A stretch of DNA of 64,000 nucleotides from JBCBKL01 sp038521825 (GCA_038521825.1 JBCBKL010000004.1:62001-126000); one strand, 5' to 3'. Shown: positions 1-11,570, counted from the stretch's first letter. Notes: generated by a model from the sequence alone, not told the origin. Numbers and translations: made by a program.

Positions 1-867
1 GCGGGCCGGGTCGAAGCGACGGGCAGAGGCGTGCAATACGCGCTGCGGGAATTCTTCCGCGATCATGCGGGCGTACAGAAGGCGGGTATGACAGGCACAC
101 TCGACGGCAAGACCGTGATCGTTCAGGGCCTCGGCAACGTCGGCTACCACGCGGCCAAGTTCCTGTCCGAAGAAGACAATTGCAAGATCGTTGGCATCAT
201 CGAACGGGATGGGGCCCTATTCAACACCGAAGGGCTGGACATCGATGCCGTGCGCGAGTGGATCGTGAAACATGGCGGCGTGACGGGCTTCCCGGACGCG
301 GCCCACCATGCCGAAGGTGCTGCAGTGCTGGAGGAAGAGTGCGATATCCTGATCCCCGCCGCCCTTGAAGGTGTCATCAACCTCTCGAATGCCGCTCTCA
401 TCAAGGCGCCCCTGATCATTGAGGCGGCGAACGGGCCAGTGACGGCGGGCGCCGATGACATCCTGCGCAAGAAGGGCACGGTTATCATTCCGGACATGTA
501 TGCCAATGCGGGCGGGGTGACAGTGTCCTATTTTGAGTGGGTGAAGAACCTGAGCCACATCCGCTTTGGCCGGATGCAACGGCGCCAGGAGGAGGCGCGC
601 CACCAGCTTGTGGTGAACGAGCTCGAGCGGCTGAGCTCCCAGATCGGCGATGCATGGACGTTGAACCCGGATTTCAAGCAAAAGTATCTGCGCGGCGCGG
701 ATGAGCTGGAACTGGTGCGATCCGGTCTCGATGACACGATGCGGATCGCCTATCAGTCGATGGCTGAGACCTGGCATGAGCGTGAAGACGTCGATGATTT
801 GCGGACCGCGGCCTATCTTGTCGCCATCGACAAGGTCGCAGCGAGCTATCGGGCAAAGGGGCTTTAG
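1..867 (+). CDS. Glu/Leu/Phe/Val dehydrogenase, C-terminal part (5' end outside window)
   Basis: The reading frame is open from base 1, so only the last 288 residues are present. The protein has the NAD(P)-binding Rossmann half of a glutamate dehydrogenase, with the dinucleotide motif GLGNVG at about residue 46 of the visible part. It also has the family signature IPAALEGVIN and a conserved PDMYANAGGVTVSYFEW block. The family catalyses reversible oxidative deamination of glutamate (or a related amino acid) to 2-oxoglutarate and ammonium in the cytoplasm. The substrate pocket and catalytic lysine lie upstream of the window, so glutamate is inferred rather than seen. A GTG at 31 could be mistaken for a start, but the homology extends upstream of it. 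Confidence 0.9.
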   Translation, partial: AGRVEATGRGVQYALREFFRDHAGVQKAGMTGTLDGKTVIVQGLGNVGYHAAKFLSEEDNCKIVGIIERDGALFNTEGLDIDAVREWIVKHGGVTGFPDAAHHAEGAAVLEEECDILIPAALEGVINLSNAALIKAPLIIEAANGPVTAGADDILRKKGTVIIPDMYANAGGVTVSYFEWVKNLSHIRFGRMQRRQEEARHQLVVNELERLSSQIGDAWTLNPDFKQKYLRGADELELVRSGLDDTMRIAYQSMAETWHEREDVDDLRTAAYLVAIDKVAASYRAKGL

Positions 868-882
868 GCTCCTGCTGATCAT

Positions 883-1047
883 CGGGGGCGCTGCCCCCGT
901 CCCTTCGGGACTCCCCCGGCGTACTTTGCGACGAGAAGAAGCAAGTGTATTTGGGACCGGAGGCAGGGGGCGTTCGGGCCAGCGCCCCTTCATTGTTGGA
1001 AAAAGTACTTGGGGGGCTCCAGCGGAGCCGGGGGCAGAGCCCCTTTT
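883..1047. repeat. GC-rich intergenic repeat pair in inverted arrangement
   Basis: A left element (GGGGGCGCTGCCCCCG, then a GTACTTT...AGAAGAAG segment) is mirrored by a right element (AAAGTACTTGGGGGGCTCC, then GGGGGCAGAGCCCC). Each contains its own short palindrome and together they form a large imperfect inverted repeat of about 165 bp. The gap has no convincing gene. Sequences of this look are frequent between genes in Rhodobacteraceae; related pieces occur at 2747-2771 and 46991-47105. It could act as a terminator or mRNA-end structure for the upstream dehydrogenase gene. That role is inferred. Confidence 0.6.
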
Positions 1048-1468
1048 GCCCGCCCGGCAGTCATCGCCCGCTGCCCGTGTTTCGGAAGCGGCGGTTGTTT
1101 CTATCTGATCTGACATCTTCAAGGAGATGGCGGGCCCGCCAAAATAGCGGAAGTCGGCGCGCCGGGACACTAGTCCGGCTCCATCACCCCTTTCGGGGCA
1201 CCAGCAGCTGGTGCAAGACGCAGGCGAGCCGTTGACGTTACTGGCCGGGCCGTTGTCACACCTGATTTCCTTGGCATGCGCCGCGTGGACGCAGGGGTTA
1301 ACCGGGGACGGGTTCTAGAGAGCGGCGGTTAAGAAAACCGAAAGGCATCGCGCGACCGGTCTGTCGCTCCGGGACCTGCCTTTGTCGATATTTGGGATGG
1401 CGCTCTTGAGCGGCGCTGTTACATCTTGTCCGATCTCGCGCCATGCCAGCCTAGGGAGAAGATCGAAG
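1048..1468. other. Intergenic region upstream of soxB, no gene seen
   Basis: This stretch between the inverted repeat and soxB contains no open frame with coding character on either strand. A small CCCCTTTCGGGG palindrome at about 1187-1198 and the GGTTAACC at about 1297-1304 are the only local symmetries noticed. The promoter of the sarcosine oxidase operon is expected here. No confident -35/-10 pair and no recognisable riboswitch (including a glycine riboswitch) was found. Confidence 0.4.
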
Positions 1469-2722
1469 ATGCGTTTTTCCGGCCTCGGAATCCTCAAGGA
1501 AGGCCTGACAGGCAACAAGGGCTGGGGGCCGCATTGGCGTGATCCGGAGCCGAAGTCGGAATACGATATCATCATCATTGGCGGTGGCGGGCACGGGCTG
1601 GCGACGGCCCATTACCTGAGTTCCCAGTACGGTCTGACCAATGTCGCGGTTCTCGAAAAGGGATATCTTGGTGGCGGCAATGTCGGGCGCAACACGACGA
1701 TCGTGCGGGCCAATTACATGCTGCGGGGCAATTCGGAGTTCTACAGCCATTCCTTGAAATTGTGGGAGGGGCTGGAAGAGGATCTGAATTACAACGTGAT
1801 GCACTCGCAGCGTGGCATCATCAATCTTTTCCATTCCGACGGCCAGAGAGACGCCTTTGCGCGCCGTGGCAACGCGATGATCAATCAGGGTGATGATGCG
1901 ATCCTTCTGGATCGGGATGGCGTGCGCAGGGAATTGCCCTATCTCAACTTCGACCAGACGCGTTTCCCCATTTATGGTGGCCTTTATCACAAGCGGGGCG
2001 GGACGGCGCGTCATGATGCGGTTGCCTGGGGGTTTGCCCGAGCCGCATCGAGCCGCGGTGTCGACCTGATCCAGAACTGCGAGGTTACGGGGATTGATGC
2101 CGAAGGTGGCAAGGTGACGGGCGTTCAGACCAGCCGTGGCACCATCAGGGCCAAAAAGGTCGGGATTGTCGTGGCGGGCCGCTCATCTCAACTGGCGGAA
2201 ATGGCGGGGTTTCGATTGCCGGTCGAGAGCCATGTCCTGCAGGCCTTCGTGACCGAAGGTCTCAAACCCTATATCGATCACGTGGTGACCTATGGGATGG
2301 GCCATTTCTATATCAGCCAGTCAGACAAGGGCGGGTTGGTGTTTGGTGGCGATCTGGATTTCTATTCCAGCTATGCAGCGCGGGGTAACCTGCCGACCGC
2401 TGAACATGTTGTGTCAGCCGCGACGACCCTCATGCCGGTGATTGGAAAGGCGAGGATGCTGCGCAGCTGGGGCGGCATCATGGACATGACCCCGGACGGA
2501 TCCTTCATCATCGACAAGACCCCCATAGACGGTCTCTATCTCAATTGCGGGTGGTGTTATGGCGGCTTCAAAGCCACGCCGGCATCGGGTCACTGTTTTG
2601 CGCATCTGATCGCCAGGGATGAGCCGCATCCGGTTGCAGTCCGCCATCGGCTGGACCGGTTCCGGTCGGGCCGCTGGATTATGGATGAAGAGACCACCGG
2701 GTCTCAGCACAATTTGCACTGA
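1469..2722 (+). CDS. soxB: Sarcosine oxidase subunit beta
   Basis: This is the 417-residue FAD subunit of heterotetrameric sarcosine oxidase. The enzyme demethylates sarcosine to glycine using O2 and, with tetrahydrofolate, yields 5,10-methylene-THF and H2O2. A DAO-type Rossmann fold is seen near the N terminus (DIIIIGGGGHGLATA, about residues 31-45), followed by the beta-subunit signature GGGNVGRNTTIVRANY. The C-terminal NCGWCYGGFKATPASG segment is the typical FAD/FMN contact region. ATG at 1469 is preferred over the upstream TTG at 1382 because GGGAGAAGA lies just before it and the N terminus MRFSGLGILKEGL matches family members. It is first of four tightly packed genes (soxBDAG). Confidence 0.96.
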   Translation: MRFSGLGILKEGLTGNKGWGPHWRDPEPKSEYDIIIIGGGGHGLATAHYLSSQYGLTNVAVLEKGYLGGGNVGRNTTIVRANYMLRGNSEFYSHSLKLWEGLEEDLNYNVMHSQRGIINLFHSDGQRDAFARRGNAMINQGDDAILLDRDGVRRELPYLNFDQTRFPIYGGLYHKRGGTARHDAVAWGFARAASSRGVDLIQNCEVTGIDAEGGKVTGVQTSRGTIRAKKVGIVVAGRSSQLAEMAGFRLPVESHVLQAFVTEGLKPYIDHVVTYGMGHFYISQSDKGGLVFGGDLDFYSSYAARGNLPTAEHVVSAATTLMPVIGKARMLRSWGGIMDMTPDGSFIIDKTPIDGLYLNCGWCYGGFKATPASGHCFAHLIARDEPHPVAVRHRLDRFRSGRWIMDEETTGSQHNLH

Positions 2723-2746
2723 AGCGAGCGCGTCGATGTCGGATTT

Positions 2747-2771
2747 GCGTATTTGGGACGAGAAGAAGGGG
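2747..2771. repeat. Short relic of the intergenic AGAAGAAG repeat
   Basis: The soxB-soxD gap contains GTATTTGGGACGAGAAGAAG. This joins two pieces also seen at 921-958 (GACGAGAAGAAG and GTATTTGGGACC). It is probably a short copy of the same intergenic repeat family. It sits directly before soxD inside the operon. Confidence 0.5.
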
Positions 2772-2779
2772 CGCGGTCG

Positions 2780-3049
2780 ATGAGGTTGCACTGTCCGATT
2801 TGTGGCGAGAGGGATCGGCGCGAATTTTATTACCAGGGTGCTGCTCTGGCTTTGGGGCGCCCTGAGCCTGAAGCCGGTGAGGCGGCATGGGACGCTTACG
2901 TCCATCTGCGCGACAACCAGCCCGGCGATCTGGACGAATTGTGGAGCCATGATCAGGGCTGTGGTGCATGGCTGGTCGTGACCCGCAATACCATCACGCA
3001 CGAGATGAAGGGTGCGGCGCTTGCGACTGGCAAGGATGCGCGGCGATGA
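2780..3049 (+). CDS. soxD: Sarcosine oxidase subunit delta
   Basis: The small (89-residue) zinc-binding subunit of heterotetrameric sarcosine oxidase. The visible signature is the N-terminal MRLHCPICGERDRREF, followed by a downstream His-Asp and the Cys of HDQGCGAWLVVTRNT, which supply zinc ligands in the family. ATG at 2780 gives the standard N terminus; an upstream TTG in the same frame would add repeat-derived residues. The stop overlaps the soxA start (ATGA), which implies coupled translation. Confidence 0.95.
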   Translation: MRLHCPICGERDRREFYYQGAALALGRPEPEAGEAAWDAYVHLRDNQPGDLDELWSHDQGCGAWLVVTRNTITHEMKGAALATGKDARR

Positions 3050-5979
3050 GGATCGAGGGAAAGGGCCTGATCGACCGGTCGCACCGCGTTTCGTTCCACT
3101 TTAACGGCGCGTCCTATAGCGGTTTCGAGGGCGATACAGTGGCTTCGGCCCTTCTGGCCCATGATCAGCGTCTTATTGGCCGTTCGTTCAAGTATCACCG
3201 CCCGCGCGGTATTCTGACGGCGGGCAGCGAGGAGCCGAATGCGCTGGTTACCGTTGGCTCGGGTGCGGCCCAGGACCCCAACGTCCGGGCGACGATGCAG
3301 GAGGTCTATGACGGGCTTGAGGCCCGGGTGCAGAATGTCTGGCCTTCGGTCCGGTATGATGCTCTGGCCCTCAACGATCTGGCAGCGCCGTTTCTGTCGG
3401 CCGGCTTTTACTACAAGACCTTTATGTGGCCCCGCGCCTTTTGGGAGCGGCTCTACGAGCCGGTGATCCGACGGGCGGCTGGTCTTGGCGCGTTGAGCGG
3501 TTTGCCGAACGAGGATCTCTATGAGAAGGCCTATGCCTTTTGCGATTTGTTGGTCATCGGGGCGGGCCCTGCCGGGTTGATGGCGGCTTGGCGGGCGGCA
3601 CAGTCCGGCGCGGATGTGATCCTGGTCGATGAACACCCCCGTGTGGGCGGCCGCTTGACGGCAGAGGATGAGGATGTGGCCGGGCAGCCTGGCCATGCCT
3701 GGGCGTCAGAGATGGCTGAGGCTATGAACGCAATGCCAAACGTCCGCATCATGACCCGCACGACCGTCACCGGGGCTTATGATCAGGGCACTTTTGGTGC
3801 GCTCGAGCGTGTCACACACCATCTGTCCCACCCGGCGCCAGGTGCACCCAAGGAGACGTTCTGGCGCATCGTGGCCAGACGCAGCATTCTTGCTGCCGGT
3901 GCCATCGAGCGCGTGATCGCCTTTCGCAACAACGACCGTCCCGGGATCATGGCGGCGGGGGCGGTGCGCGCGTACCTCAATCGCTATGGCGTCAGCCCGG
4001 GTCGCCGCGTGACCCTTTTTGCCAACAATGACGATGCTCATCGGACGGCGCGCGATCTGGTGCGGGCTGGTGTCCACGTGGCCGCCGTCATCGACAGCCG
4101 AAGCGATGTGGAGCCCTTGGGCGACTACCGCCTGATCAAGGGCGGTCAAGTCGTGAACGCTGGTGGGCGGTTGGGTCTGGAGGCCATTACCGTCCGGACC
4201 CCATCGAACGAGGAGCGTATCGCCTCCGATTGCCTTGGTGTCTCGGGCGGTTGGAACCCGACGGTGCACCTGACCTGCCATATGAATGGCCGTCCAGTCT
4301 GGGATGAGATGATTGCGAGCTTTGTTCCGCAGGATGGGGCCATTCCCGGGATGATCGCAGCCGGCGCGTGCCGGGGTCTCTTTTCGACGGCGGCCTGTCT
4401 GAAGGACGGCGCCGAGGCGGGTGCGGCGGCGCTGGATGCGCTGGGTATCAAACCTGCTCCGATCGACGTGCCGGAGGCGGATGATGCCTCTTACCGGCTG
4501 ACCCGGCTATGGGCGGTGCCAGGGCGCGGTCGGGCCTGGCTCGATTTCCAGAACGATGTCACGGTCAAGGATGTGAGCCAGAGTGCGGCGGAGGGATACA
4601 AATCCGTCGAACATATGAAGCGCTACACCACACAGGGCATGGCGACGGATCAGGGCAAGAACTCCAATGTCGCCTCGCTCGCTCTGCTGGCCGACGCGAC
4701 GGGGCGGGGCATTCCCGAAACGGGGACGACCACGTTTCGTCCGCCCTTTACCCCGGTGGCGCTGGCGGCCCTTGGGGCGGGGGCCGAGGACAAAGGCTTT
4801 GCCCCCGAACGATTCACCACCAGCCATGCGGCCAGCGTTGACCGCGGCACGCCGATGATCGAGGCGGGTTTGTGGTATCGTCCCAGCTATTTCCCGAAAC
4901 CGGGCGAGACGCATTGGCGTCAATCCTGTGATCGCGAGGTCGGATTGGTGCGCGAGGCGGTCGGCATCTGCGACGTCTCGACCCTTGGCAAGATCGACAT
5001 TCAGGGACCGGATGCGGCCAGCCTGCTGGACTTTGTCTATACCAACACGTTTTCTTCGCTGAGGGCCGGGCGGGTCCGATATGGCTTGATGCTGCGCGAA
5101 GACGGTCATGTCATGGATGACGGGACGACTGCGCGGCTGGGCGAAAATCACTATGTTATGACAACGACCACGGCGGCTGCCGGTCAGGTCATGCGGCATC
5201 TGGAATTTGTGACCCAGTGTCTGCGCCCGGATTGGGACGTGCGCATCGTCTCGGTCACCGAGCAATGGGCGCAATTCGCGGTGGCGGGGCCAAAATCGCG
5301 CGAATTGCTGAACGGTTTGCTGGATTACCCCGTCGATGGTGAGACATGGCCTTTCATGGCGTGTGGCCCCGTCAGGCTTAAAGGTGTCGACGGGCGCCTA
5401 TTCCGCATCTCGTTTTCCGGTGAACATGCCTATGAGCTGGCTGTGCCGGCGCGGTATGGCGATGATCTTTTCCGCGCTCTTGTCAGCCGGGCCGAGGCCA
5501 TGGGCGGCGGTGCCTACGGAATGGAAGCGCTGAACGTCCTGCGCATTGAAAAGGGGTTCATCACCCATGCTGAAATCGACGGCCGTGTGACAGCCTTTGA
5601 TATCGGGATGGAGCGCATGATCAGCGCCAAGAAGGATTGCATCGGCAAGACGATGGCGGGGCGCCCGGGTCTGGTTGATGAGAAACGCCCCCGTATGGTT
5701 GGTTTGAAGCCCGTTGGAGAGGTCAAGCAGTTGTCGGCGGGCGGACATCTGTTTGACGAGGGAGCCGAGGTGAACCGCGCGAATTCCAGGGGCTATGTCA
5801 CCTCCGTTGGTTTTTCGCCCACGCTGGGCCACATGATCGCTCTTGGCTTTGCTGAGGAGGGGCCGCGCCGCATTGGTGGTCGGATGCGGTTTGTCGATCA
5901 CGTGCGGGACCTCGATACGGTTGTTGAGATCTGCGATCCCGTCTTCGTTGACCCTGAAGGAGGGCGGGTGCGTGGCTGA
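3046..5979 (+). CDS. soxA: Sarcosine oxidase subunit alpha
   Basis: The 977-residue large subunit. The N-terminal part has the 2Fe-2S-ferredoxin-like fold seen in this family (SFKYHRPRGILTAGSEEPNA). A Rossmann NAD site, VIGAGPAGLMAAW, begins near residue 168. A GcvT/aminomethyltransferase-like folate domain covers roughly residues 600-970. The subunit binds NAD and takes part in methyl transfer to tetrahydrofolate. The ATG at 3046 overlaps the soxD stop. The 3' end overlaps soxG by 8 bases, so the four subunits are probably made from one mRNA. Length and domain order match full-length SoxA. Confidence 0.96.
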   Translation: MRIEGKGLIDRSHRVSFHFNGASYSGFEGDTVASALLAHDQRLIGRSFKYHRPRGILTAGSEEPNALVTVGSGAAQDPNVRATMQEVYDGLEARVQNVWPSVRYDALALNDLAAPFLSAGFYYKTFMWPRAFWERLYEPVIRRAAGLGALSGLPNEDLYEKAYAFCDLLVIGAGPAGLMAAWRAAQSGADVILVDEHPRVGGRLTAEDEDVAGQPGHAWASEMAEAMNAMPNVRIMTRTTVTGAYDQGTFGALERVTHHLSHPAPGAPKETFWRIVARRSILAAGAIERVIAFRNNDRPGIMAAGAVRAYLNRYGVSPGRRVTLFANNDDAHRTARDLVRAGVHVAAVIDSRSDVEPLGDYRLIKGGQVVNAGGRLGLEAITVRTPSNEERIASDCLGVSGGWNPTVHLTCHMNGRPVWDEMIASFVPQDGAIPGMIAAGACRGLFSTAACLKDGAEAGAAALDALGIKPAPIDVPEADDASYRLTRLWAVPGRGRAWLDFQNDVTVKDVSQSAAEGYKSVEHMKRYTTQGMATDQGKNSNVASLALLADATGRGIPETGTTTFRPPFTPVALAALGAGAEDKGFAPERFTTSHAASVDRGTPMIEAGLWYRPSYFPKPGETHWRQSCDREVGLVREAVGICDVSTLGKIDIQGPDAASLLDFVYTNTFSSLRAGRVRYGLMLREDGHVMDDGTTARLGENHYVMTTTTAAAGQVMRHLEFVTQCLRPDWDVRIVSVTEQWAQFAVAGPKSRELLNGLLDYPVDGETWPFMACGPVRLKGVDGRLFRISFSGEHAYELAVPARYGDDLFRALVSRAEAMGGGAYGMEALNVLRIEKGFITHAEIDGRVTAFDIGMERMISAKKDCIGKTMAGRPGLVDEKRPRMVGLKPVGEVKQLSAGGHLFDEGAEVNRANSRGYVTSVGFSPTLGHMIALGFAEEGPRRIGGRMRFVDHVRDLDTVVEICDPVFVDPEGGRVRG

Positions 5980-6505
5980 TATGCTGGCGAAATCGCCGAT
6001 GGCGGATCTGCCGCGGCTGACGATCGGGACCGTAACGCTGGAAGAGGTGGACCTTGGGCACCTGACAAGCATCGCGCCGTTAAAGGGGCAGGCGGATGCG
6101 GTGGCTAATACAATGGGCCGCGCTTTGCCTGCGCCGAACCGCGCCACCGGCAAGGAGGGGGATCGACTGATCTGGTTCGGGCGTGAGATCTATCTCTTGG
6201 CGGGATCCGCCCCAGAGGCGCAGGTGGCGGACCATGCGGCAGTAACTGATCAGTCGGATGCCTGGGCGTGTGCGGCGCTGACCGGCCTGGGCGCTGAGGA
6301 TGTTCTGGCGCGCCTCGTCCCGATTGATGTGCGGGCGGCTCATTTCAAACGCGGCCACACGGCGCGGACTGAACTGGCCCACATGCATACATCCATCACG
6401 CGGGTTGGTGCGGACCGGTTTCTGATCCTCGTTTTCCGTTCCATGGCACGCACGCTGCATCACGATTTGAAAATCGCAATGGAAAGCGTCGCGGCGCGGC
6501 CTTAA
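5972..6505 (+). CDS. soxG: Sarcosine oxidase subunit gamma
   Basis: A 177-residue protein in the gamma-subunit position of the soxBDAG operon. It contains the late motif ARTLHHDLKIAMESVAARP typical of SoxG C termini. A GTG start at 5972 is chosen because AAGGAGG lies about 9 bases upstream within the soxA end; ATG at 5981 is the alternative. The subunit is structurally GcvT-like and completes the alpha-beta-gamma-delta oxidase. Identity rests on operon position plus the moderately conserved sequence. Confidence 0.9.
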   Translation: MADMLAKSPMADLPRLTIGTVTLEEVDLGHLTSIAPLKGQADAVANTMGRALPAPNRATGKEGDRLIWFGREIYLLAGSAPEAQVADHAAVTDQSDAWACAALTGLGAEDVLARLVPIDVRAAHFKRGHTARTELAHMHTSITRVGADRFLILVFRSMARTLHHDLKIAMESVAARP

Positions 6506-6539
6506 AAGCGGGTCATCGTGAACCGTTCGAGGACCAGTC

Positions 6540-6830
6540 ATGAAACGCGCCTTTACCGCTTTGGCCTGTCTTTTTGCTCTGCCCGCCTCTGCAGACAAGG
6601 CGCAGGAATGCCGGACGACCGGCCAGATCGCGGCCAAGGCGCAGGAGTTGCGGCTGGAAGGCAAAAGCGAAAAGCGGACCATGCGGCTGGTCCTGAAGGA
6701 AGAGGGGCTGGTTCCGCCCGGCTATGAAGACGCGGTTGAGCCTCTGGTATATTACGTGTTCCTGCAAACCGATGCCGGGATGGAGCAGGACCTTGGCGCG
6801 GCGTGGGAAAAGGCCTGTCTCGAGCAATAG
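6540..6830 (+). CDS. Small secreted protein of unknown function
   Basis: A 96-residue protein with a clear signal peptide (MKRAFTALACLFALPASA, cleavage after ASA). The mature part is charged and contains two cysteines (AQECRTT near the mature N terminus and WEKACLEQ at the C terminus) that could form a disulfide in the periplasm. No family was recognised. It lies 34 bases after soxG and 40 bases before dnaG on the same strand. Confidence 0.75.
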   Translation: MKRAFTALACLFALPASADKAQECRTTGQIAAKAQELRLEGKSEKRTMRLVLKEEGLVPPGYEDAVEPLVYYVFLQTDAGMEQDLGAAWEKACLEQ

Positions 6831-6870
6831 CCCCTCGACTCCGCGCGCCGCGGACCAGATAATATAGGGC

Positions 6871-8811
6871 ATGAGCCTGCCCCCCGGATTTTTGGATGAA
6901 CTGCGCACCCGGCTGAGCATCGGCCAGGTCGTTGGCCGCAAGGTCATGTGGGATGCGCGGAAGTCCAACCAGGCCAAGGGTGATCTGTGGTCGCCATGCC
7001 CGTTCCATCAGGAAAAGACGGCCAGCTTTCACGTTGATGACCGCAAGGGCTATTACTATTGCTTCGGTTGCCATGCCAAGGGCGACGCGATCAGCTTTGT
7101 CCGCGAGACCGAGAATGTGAGTTTCATGGAGGCGGTCGAGATTCTTGCTCGCGAGGCCGGGATGACGATGCCTGCCCGCGATCCCAAGGCGCAGGAAAAG
7201 GCCGACCGACGGACCGAGCTTGCCGATGTGATGGAGCAGGCGTTGCAGTTCTTTCGCCTGCAGCTGCGCACCGGCGCGGCAGAACCCGCGCGGTACTATC
7301 TGGAGCGTCGGCGGGGGCTGGAGCCAGAGGCGCAGGACCGGTGGGAGATCGGCTTTGCCCCTGATGCGTGGCAGGGCCTTTGGGATCATCTCAAGGGCAA
7401 GGGCGTCGCAGACGACCTGATCCTTGATGCGGGGCTGGCCAAGCCCAGCCAGAAGGGCGGCAAGCCTTATGACACGTTCAGAAATCGCATCATGTTCCCC
7501 ATTCGTGACCCGCGGGGCCGCTGCATCGCGTTTGGCGGGCGGGCGATGGACCCGAATGATGGCGCGAAATACCTGAACTCGCCCGAGACGGAGCTTTTCG
7601 ACAAGGGCCGCAGTCTGTATAATCAGGGACCTGCCCGCACGGCGGCGGGCAAGGGTCAGCCGCTGATCGTCGCCGAAGGATACATGGATGTGATCGCGCT
7701 GGCCGAACACGGGTTCGAGGCTGCGGTCGCGCCCCTCGGAACTGCGGTGACCGAGACACAGTTGCAGATGCTGTGGCGCATCGCTCCCGAACCGATCGTC
7801 GCGCTTGACGGGGACAAGGCCGGCATTCGGGCTGCCATGCGCCTGATCGATCTGTCGCTTCCGATGCTCGAAGCCGGGCAATCGCTGCGCTTTGCTTTGA
7901 TGCCTGATGGCAAAGACCCGGACGATCTGCTGAGGGCAGCGGGGCCGGGTGCGATGCGAAAGCTCTTGGATGACGCCATCCCCATGGTGCGCCTGCTTTG
8001 GCAGCGTGAAACCGATGGCAAGGTCTTTGACAGTCCGGAACGCAAGGCCGCGCTGGACAAGGCACTGCGGGACAAGATCGCGCTTATCAAGGATCCGTCG
8101 ATCCGCCAGCATTATGGGGCCGAAATCAAGGATCTGCGCTGGCAGCTCTTCAACCCGCGCCGCAGCGGGCCCCGCAAGAATTGGCAGGCGCCGCCGGAGA
8201 CCGCGAGGCAAACCACGCGCACATCGATCCTGGCCCAGGCCCGGGAGGCCGACATCGCCGAAACGCTGCGCGAAGAGGTGATCCTTGCGGTGCTGATCAC
8301 TGCCCCGCATCTGGTCGAGGAATTCGAGACCGGCATCGAAAACATGCCCTGTCAGCACAGGGACAGAGCCGAACTGCGCAACTTGATCCTGCTGCATGCC
8401 CATACGGGTGCGGAGGCGTTGCACGAAAAAATTTCCAGCGTACGGGGGTCTGAAGCCCTTGCAAATCTGCTCAATGCCCGCCATGTCGCAATTGTCCCTT
8501 GCATACGCAATCCCGGCGATGACGATATGGCCCGCATGACGGTAGCCGAAGAGCTCGCAAAACTCGAAGCGGCACGGGGACTGGATGGTGAGATCGCGGA
8601 TGCTGTCGAGGATTTGTCAGGCGTCGCCGACGAAGGCGTCACCTGGCGTCTGGGCCAAGCTGCTGCTGCAGCGGCAAAGGCCAGTCGAAGCGGACAGGAA
8701 GACAAAACCGAATACGACGTCGGTGACAACGGAGCCCGCATCAGCCGCTCAGAACGCGACACTTTTGCCGCACTCATGGATTCGATTCGCTTTTCCAAAC
8801 CCCAGCGTTAA
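6871..8811 (+). CDS. dnaG: DNA primase
   Basis: A 646-residue replication primase that makes RNA primers at the fork. The N-terminal CHC2 zinc finger is visible as CPFHQEKTASFHV...YYCFGCHAKGD (about residues 44-72). The TOPRIM core has the acidic motifs IVAEGYMDVIAL and VALDGDKAG (residues about 265-315). The C-terminal 200 residues form the less conserved DnaB-binding part. ATG at 6871 gives MSLPPGFLDELRTRLSI, the usual start of alphaproteobacterial primases. It is followed by rpoD, the conserved half of the macromolecular synthesis operon; rpsU is absent here. Confidence 0.97.
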   Translation: MSLPPGFLDELRTRLSIGQVVGRKVMWDARKSNQAKGDLWSPCPFHQEKTASFHVDDRKGYYYCFGCHAKGDAISFVRETENVSFMEAVEILAREAGMTMPARDPKAQEKADRRTELADVMEQALQFFRLQLRTGAAEPARYYLERRRGLEPEAQDRWEIGFAPDAWQGLWDHLKGKGVADDLILDAGLAKPSQKGGKPYDTFRNRIMFPIRDPRGRCIAFGGRAMDPNDGAKYLNSPETELFDKGRSLYNQGPARTAAGKGQPLIVAEGYMDVIALAEHGFEAAVAPLGTAVTETQLQMLWRIAPEPIVALDGDKAGIRAAMRLIDLSLPMLEAGQSLRFALMPDGKDPDDLLRAAGPGAMRKLLDDAIPMVRLLWQRETDGKVFDSPERKAALDKALRDKIALIKDPSIRQHYGAEIKDLRWQLFNPRRSGPRKNWQAPPETARQTTRTSILAQAREADIAETLREEVILAVLITAPHLVEEFETGIENMPCQHRDRAELRNLILLHAHTGAEALHEKISSVRGSEALANLLNARHVAIVPCIRNPGDDDMARMTVAEELAKLEAARGLDGEIADAVEDLSGVADEGVTWRLGQAAAAAAKASRSGQEDKTEYDVGDNGARISRSERDTFAALMDSIRFSKPQR

Positions 8812-8938
8812 CTCTGTTTTGGGCGGGAAAGCCTAGAGAAATAAGGTAAATGGGTGGCCGAATCACCCGAAGGCGCTAATGATTCTCCACCGATTCGAGA
8901 CGTTGGATCGGCAAGGAGCCCCGGATAAGGAGCCCGCA

Positions 8939-10918
<1,980 letters not shown>

Positions 10919-10922
10919 AGAC

Positions 10923-10954
10923 GGAGCGCCCCCCACGGGCGCTTCTTTCGTTTT
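10923..10954 (+). terminator. Rho-independent terminator after rpoD
   Basis: A 9-bp stem (GGAGCGCCC with GGGCGCTTC, one G-U pair) and a 5-base loop CCCAC are followed by TTTCGTTTT. It begins 5 bases after the rpoD stop and should end the dnaG-rpoD transcript. Confidence 0.8.
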
Positions 10955-11033
10955 GCGGCATTCATTTGTCCCGGCGCGAGGCGCGGCTTCAGGTCGCGGT
11001 GACGGACAGCACTGTTAGACCCATCTGCTAGGT

Positions 11034-11477
11034 ATGAGACAGATCCAGCACCTTAGGCCCGAAACGCAGGCCCGCTTACGTGGACGTAACCTGATCGTGT
11101 TCGACGGGGAATGCGTGCTGTGTTCGGGCTTCTTCCGGTTCATCTACACCCACGATACGGCCAATCGGTTTGCCTTCACGACGGCTCAATCGGATCTGGG
11201 ACAACAGCTTTATCGGGATCTTGGCCTGCCGACCGACGATTTCGAAACAAATCTGGTGATCGTCGACGGCGTGATCCACGAACGTATGCAGGCCTTTGCT
11301 GCAGCCATGGGCGCGCTGCCTGCCCCATGGCGATGGTTGCGCGTCATTCGGCACCTGCCGGCAGCGATCGCGGACCCGATGTACCATGCGGTTGCGCGCA
11401 ACCGATATCGCATCTTTGGCCGGCGCGACACGTGCATGATGCCCGACACCGCGCTGCGCATAAGGTTCGTGGCCTGA
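11034..11477 (+). CDS. DCC-family thiol-disulfide oxidoreductase-like protein (DUF393)
   Basis: A 147-residue protein with the family-defining motif FDGECVLCSGFFRF near residue 24 (DxxCxxC). The DCC/DUF393 family is predicted to have a thioredoxin-like redox role, but substrates are not established. There is no signal peptide, so it is likely cytoplasmic. It follows the rpoD terminator and is therefore probably a separate transcription unit. Confidence 0.85.
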   Translation: MRQIQHLRPETQARLRGRNLIVFDGECVLCSGFFRFIYTHDTANRFAFTTAQSDLGQQLYRDLGLPTDDFETNLVIVDGVIHERMQAFAAAMGALPAPWRWLRVIRHLPAAIADPMYHAVARNRYRIFGRRDTCMMPDTALRIRFVA

Positions 11478-11570
11478 CCACTCAAACCGGGACCCGGCGG
11501 GTCTGACCGCTAGGACCGCGCGACATGCCGCCAACAACACCAAGGCGTGATTTCCGGGTGACCGAAGCCG

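Noticed and set aside
217..1170. 317-codon minus-strand frame over the dehydrogenase and its downstream gap
   Set aside because: It is antisense to a clear dehydrogenase and its peptide has no family features; such frames are common in high-GC DNA.
6553..8484. 643-codon minus-strand frame across dnaG
   Set aside because: It is entirely antisense to dnaG, whose zinc finger and TOPRIM motifs are unambiguous; the antisense peptide shows no domain.
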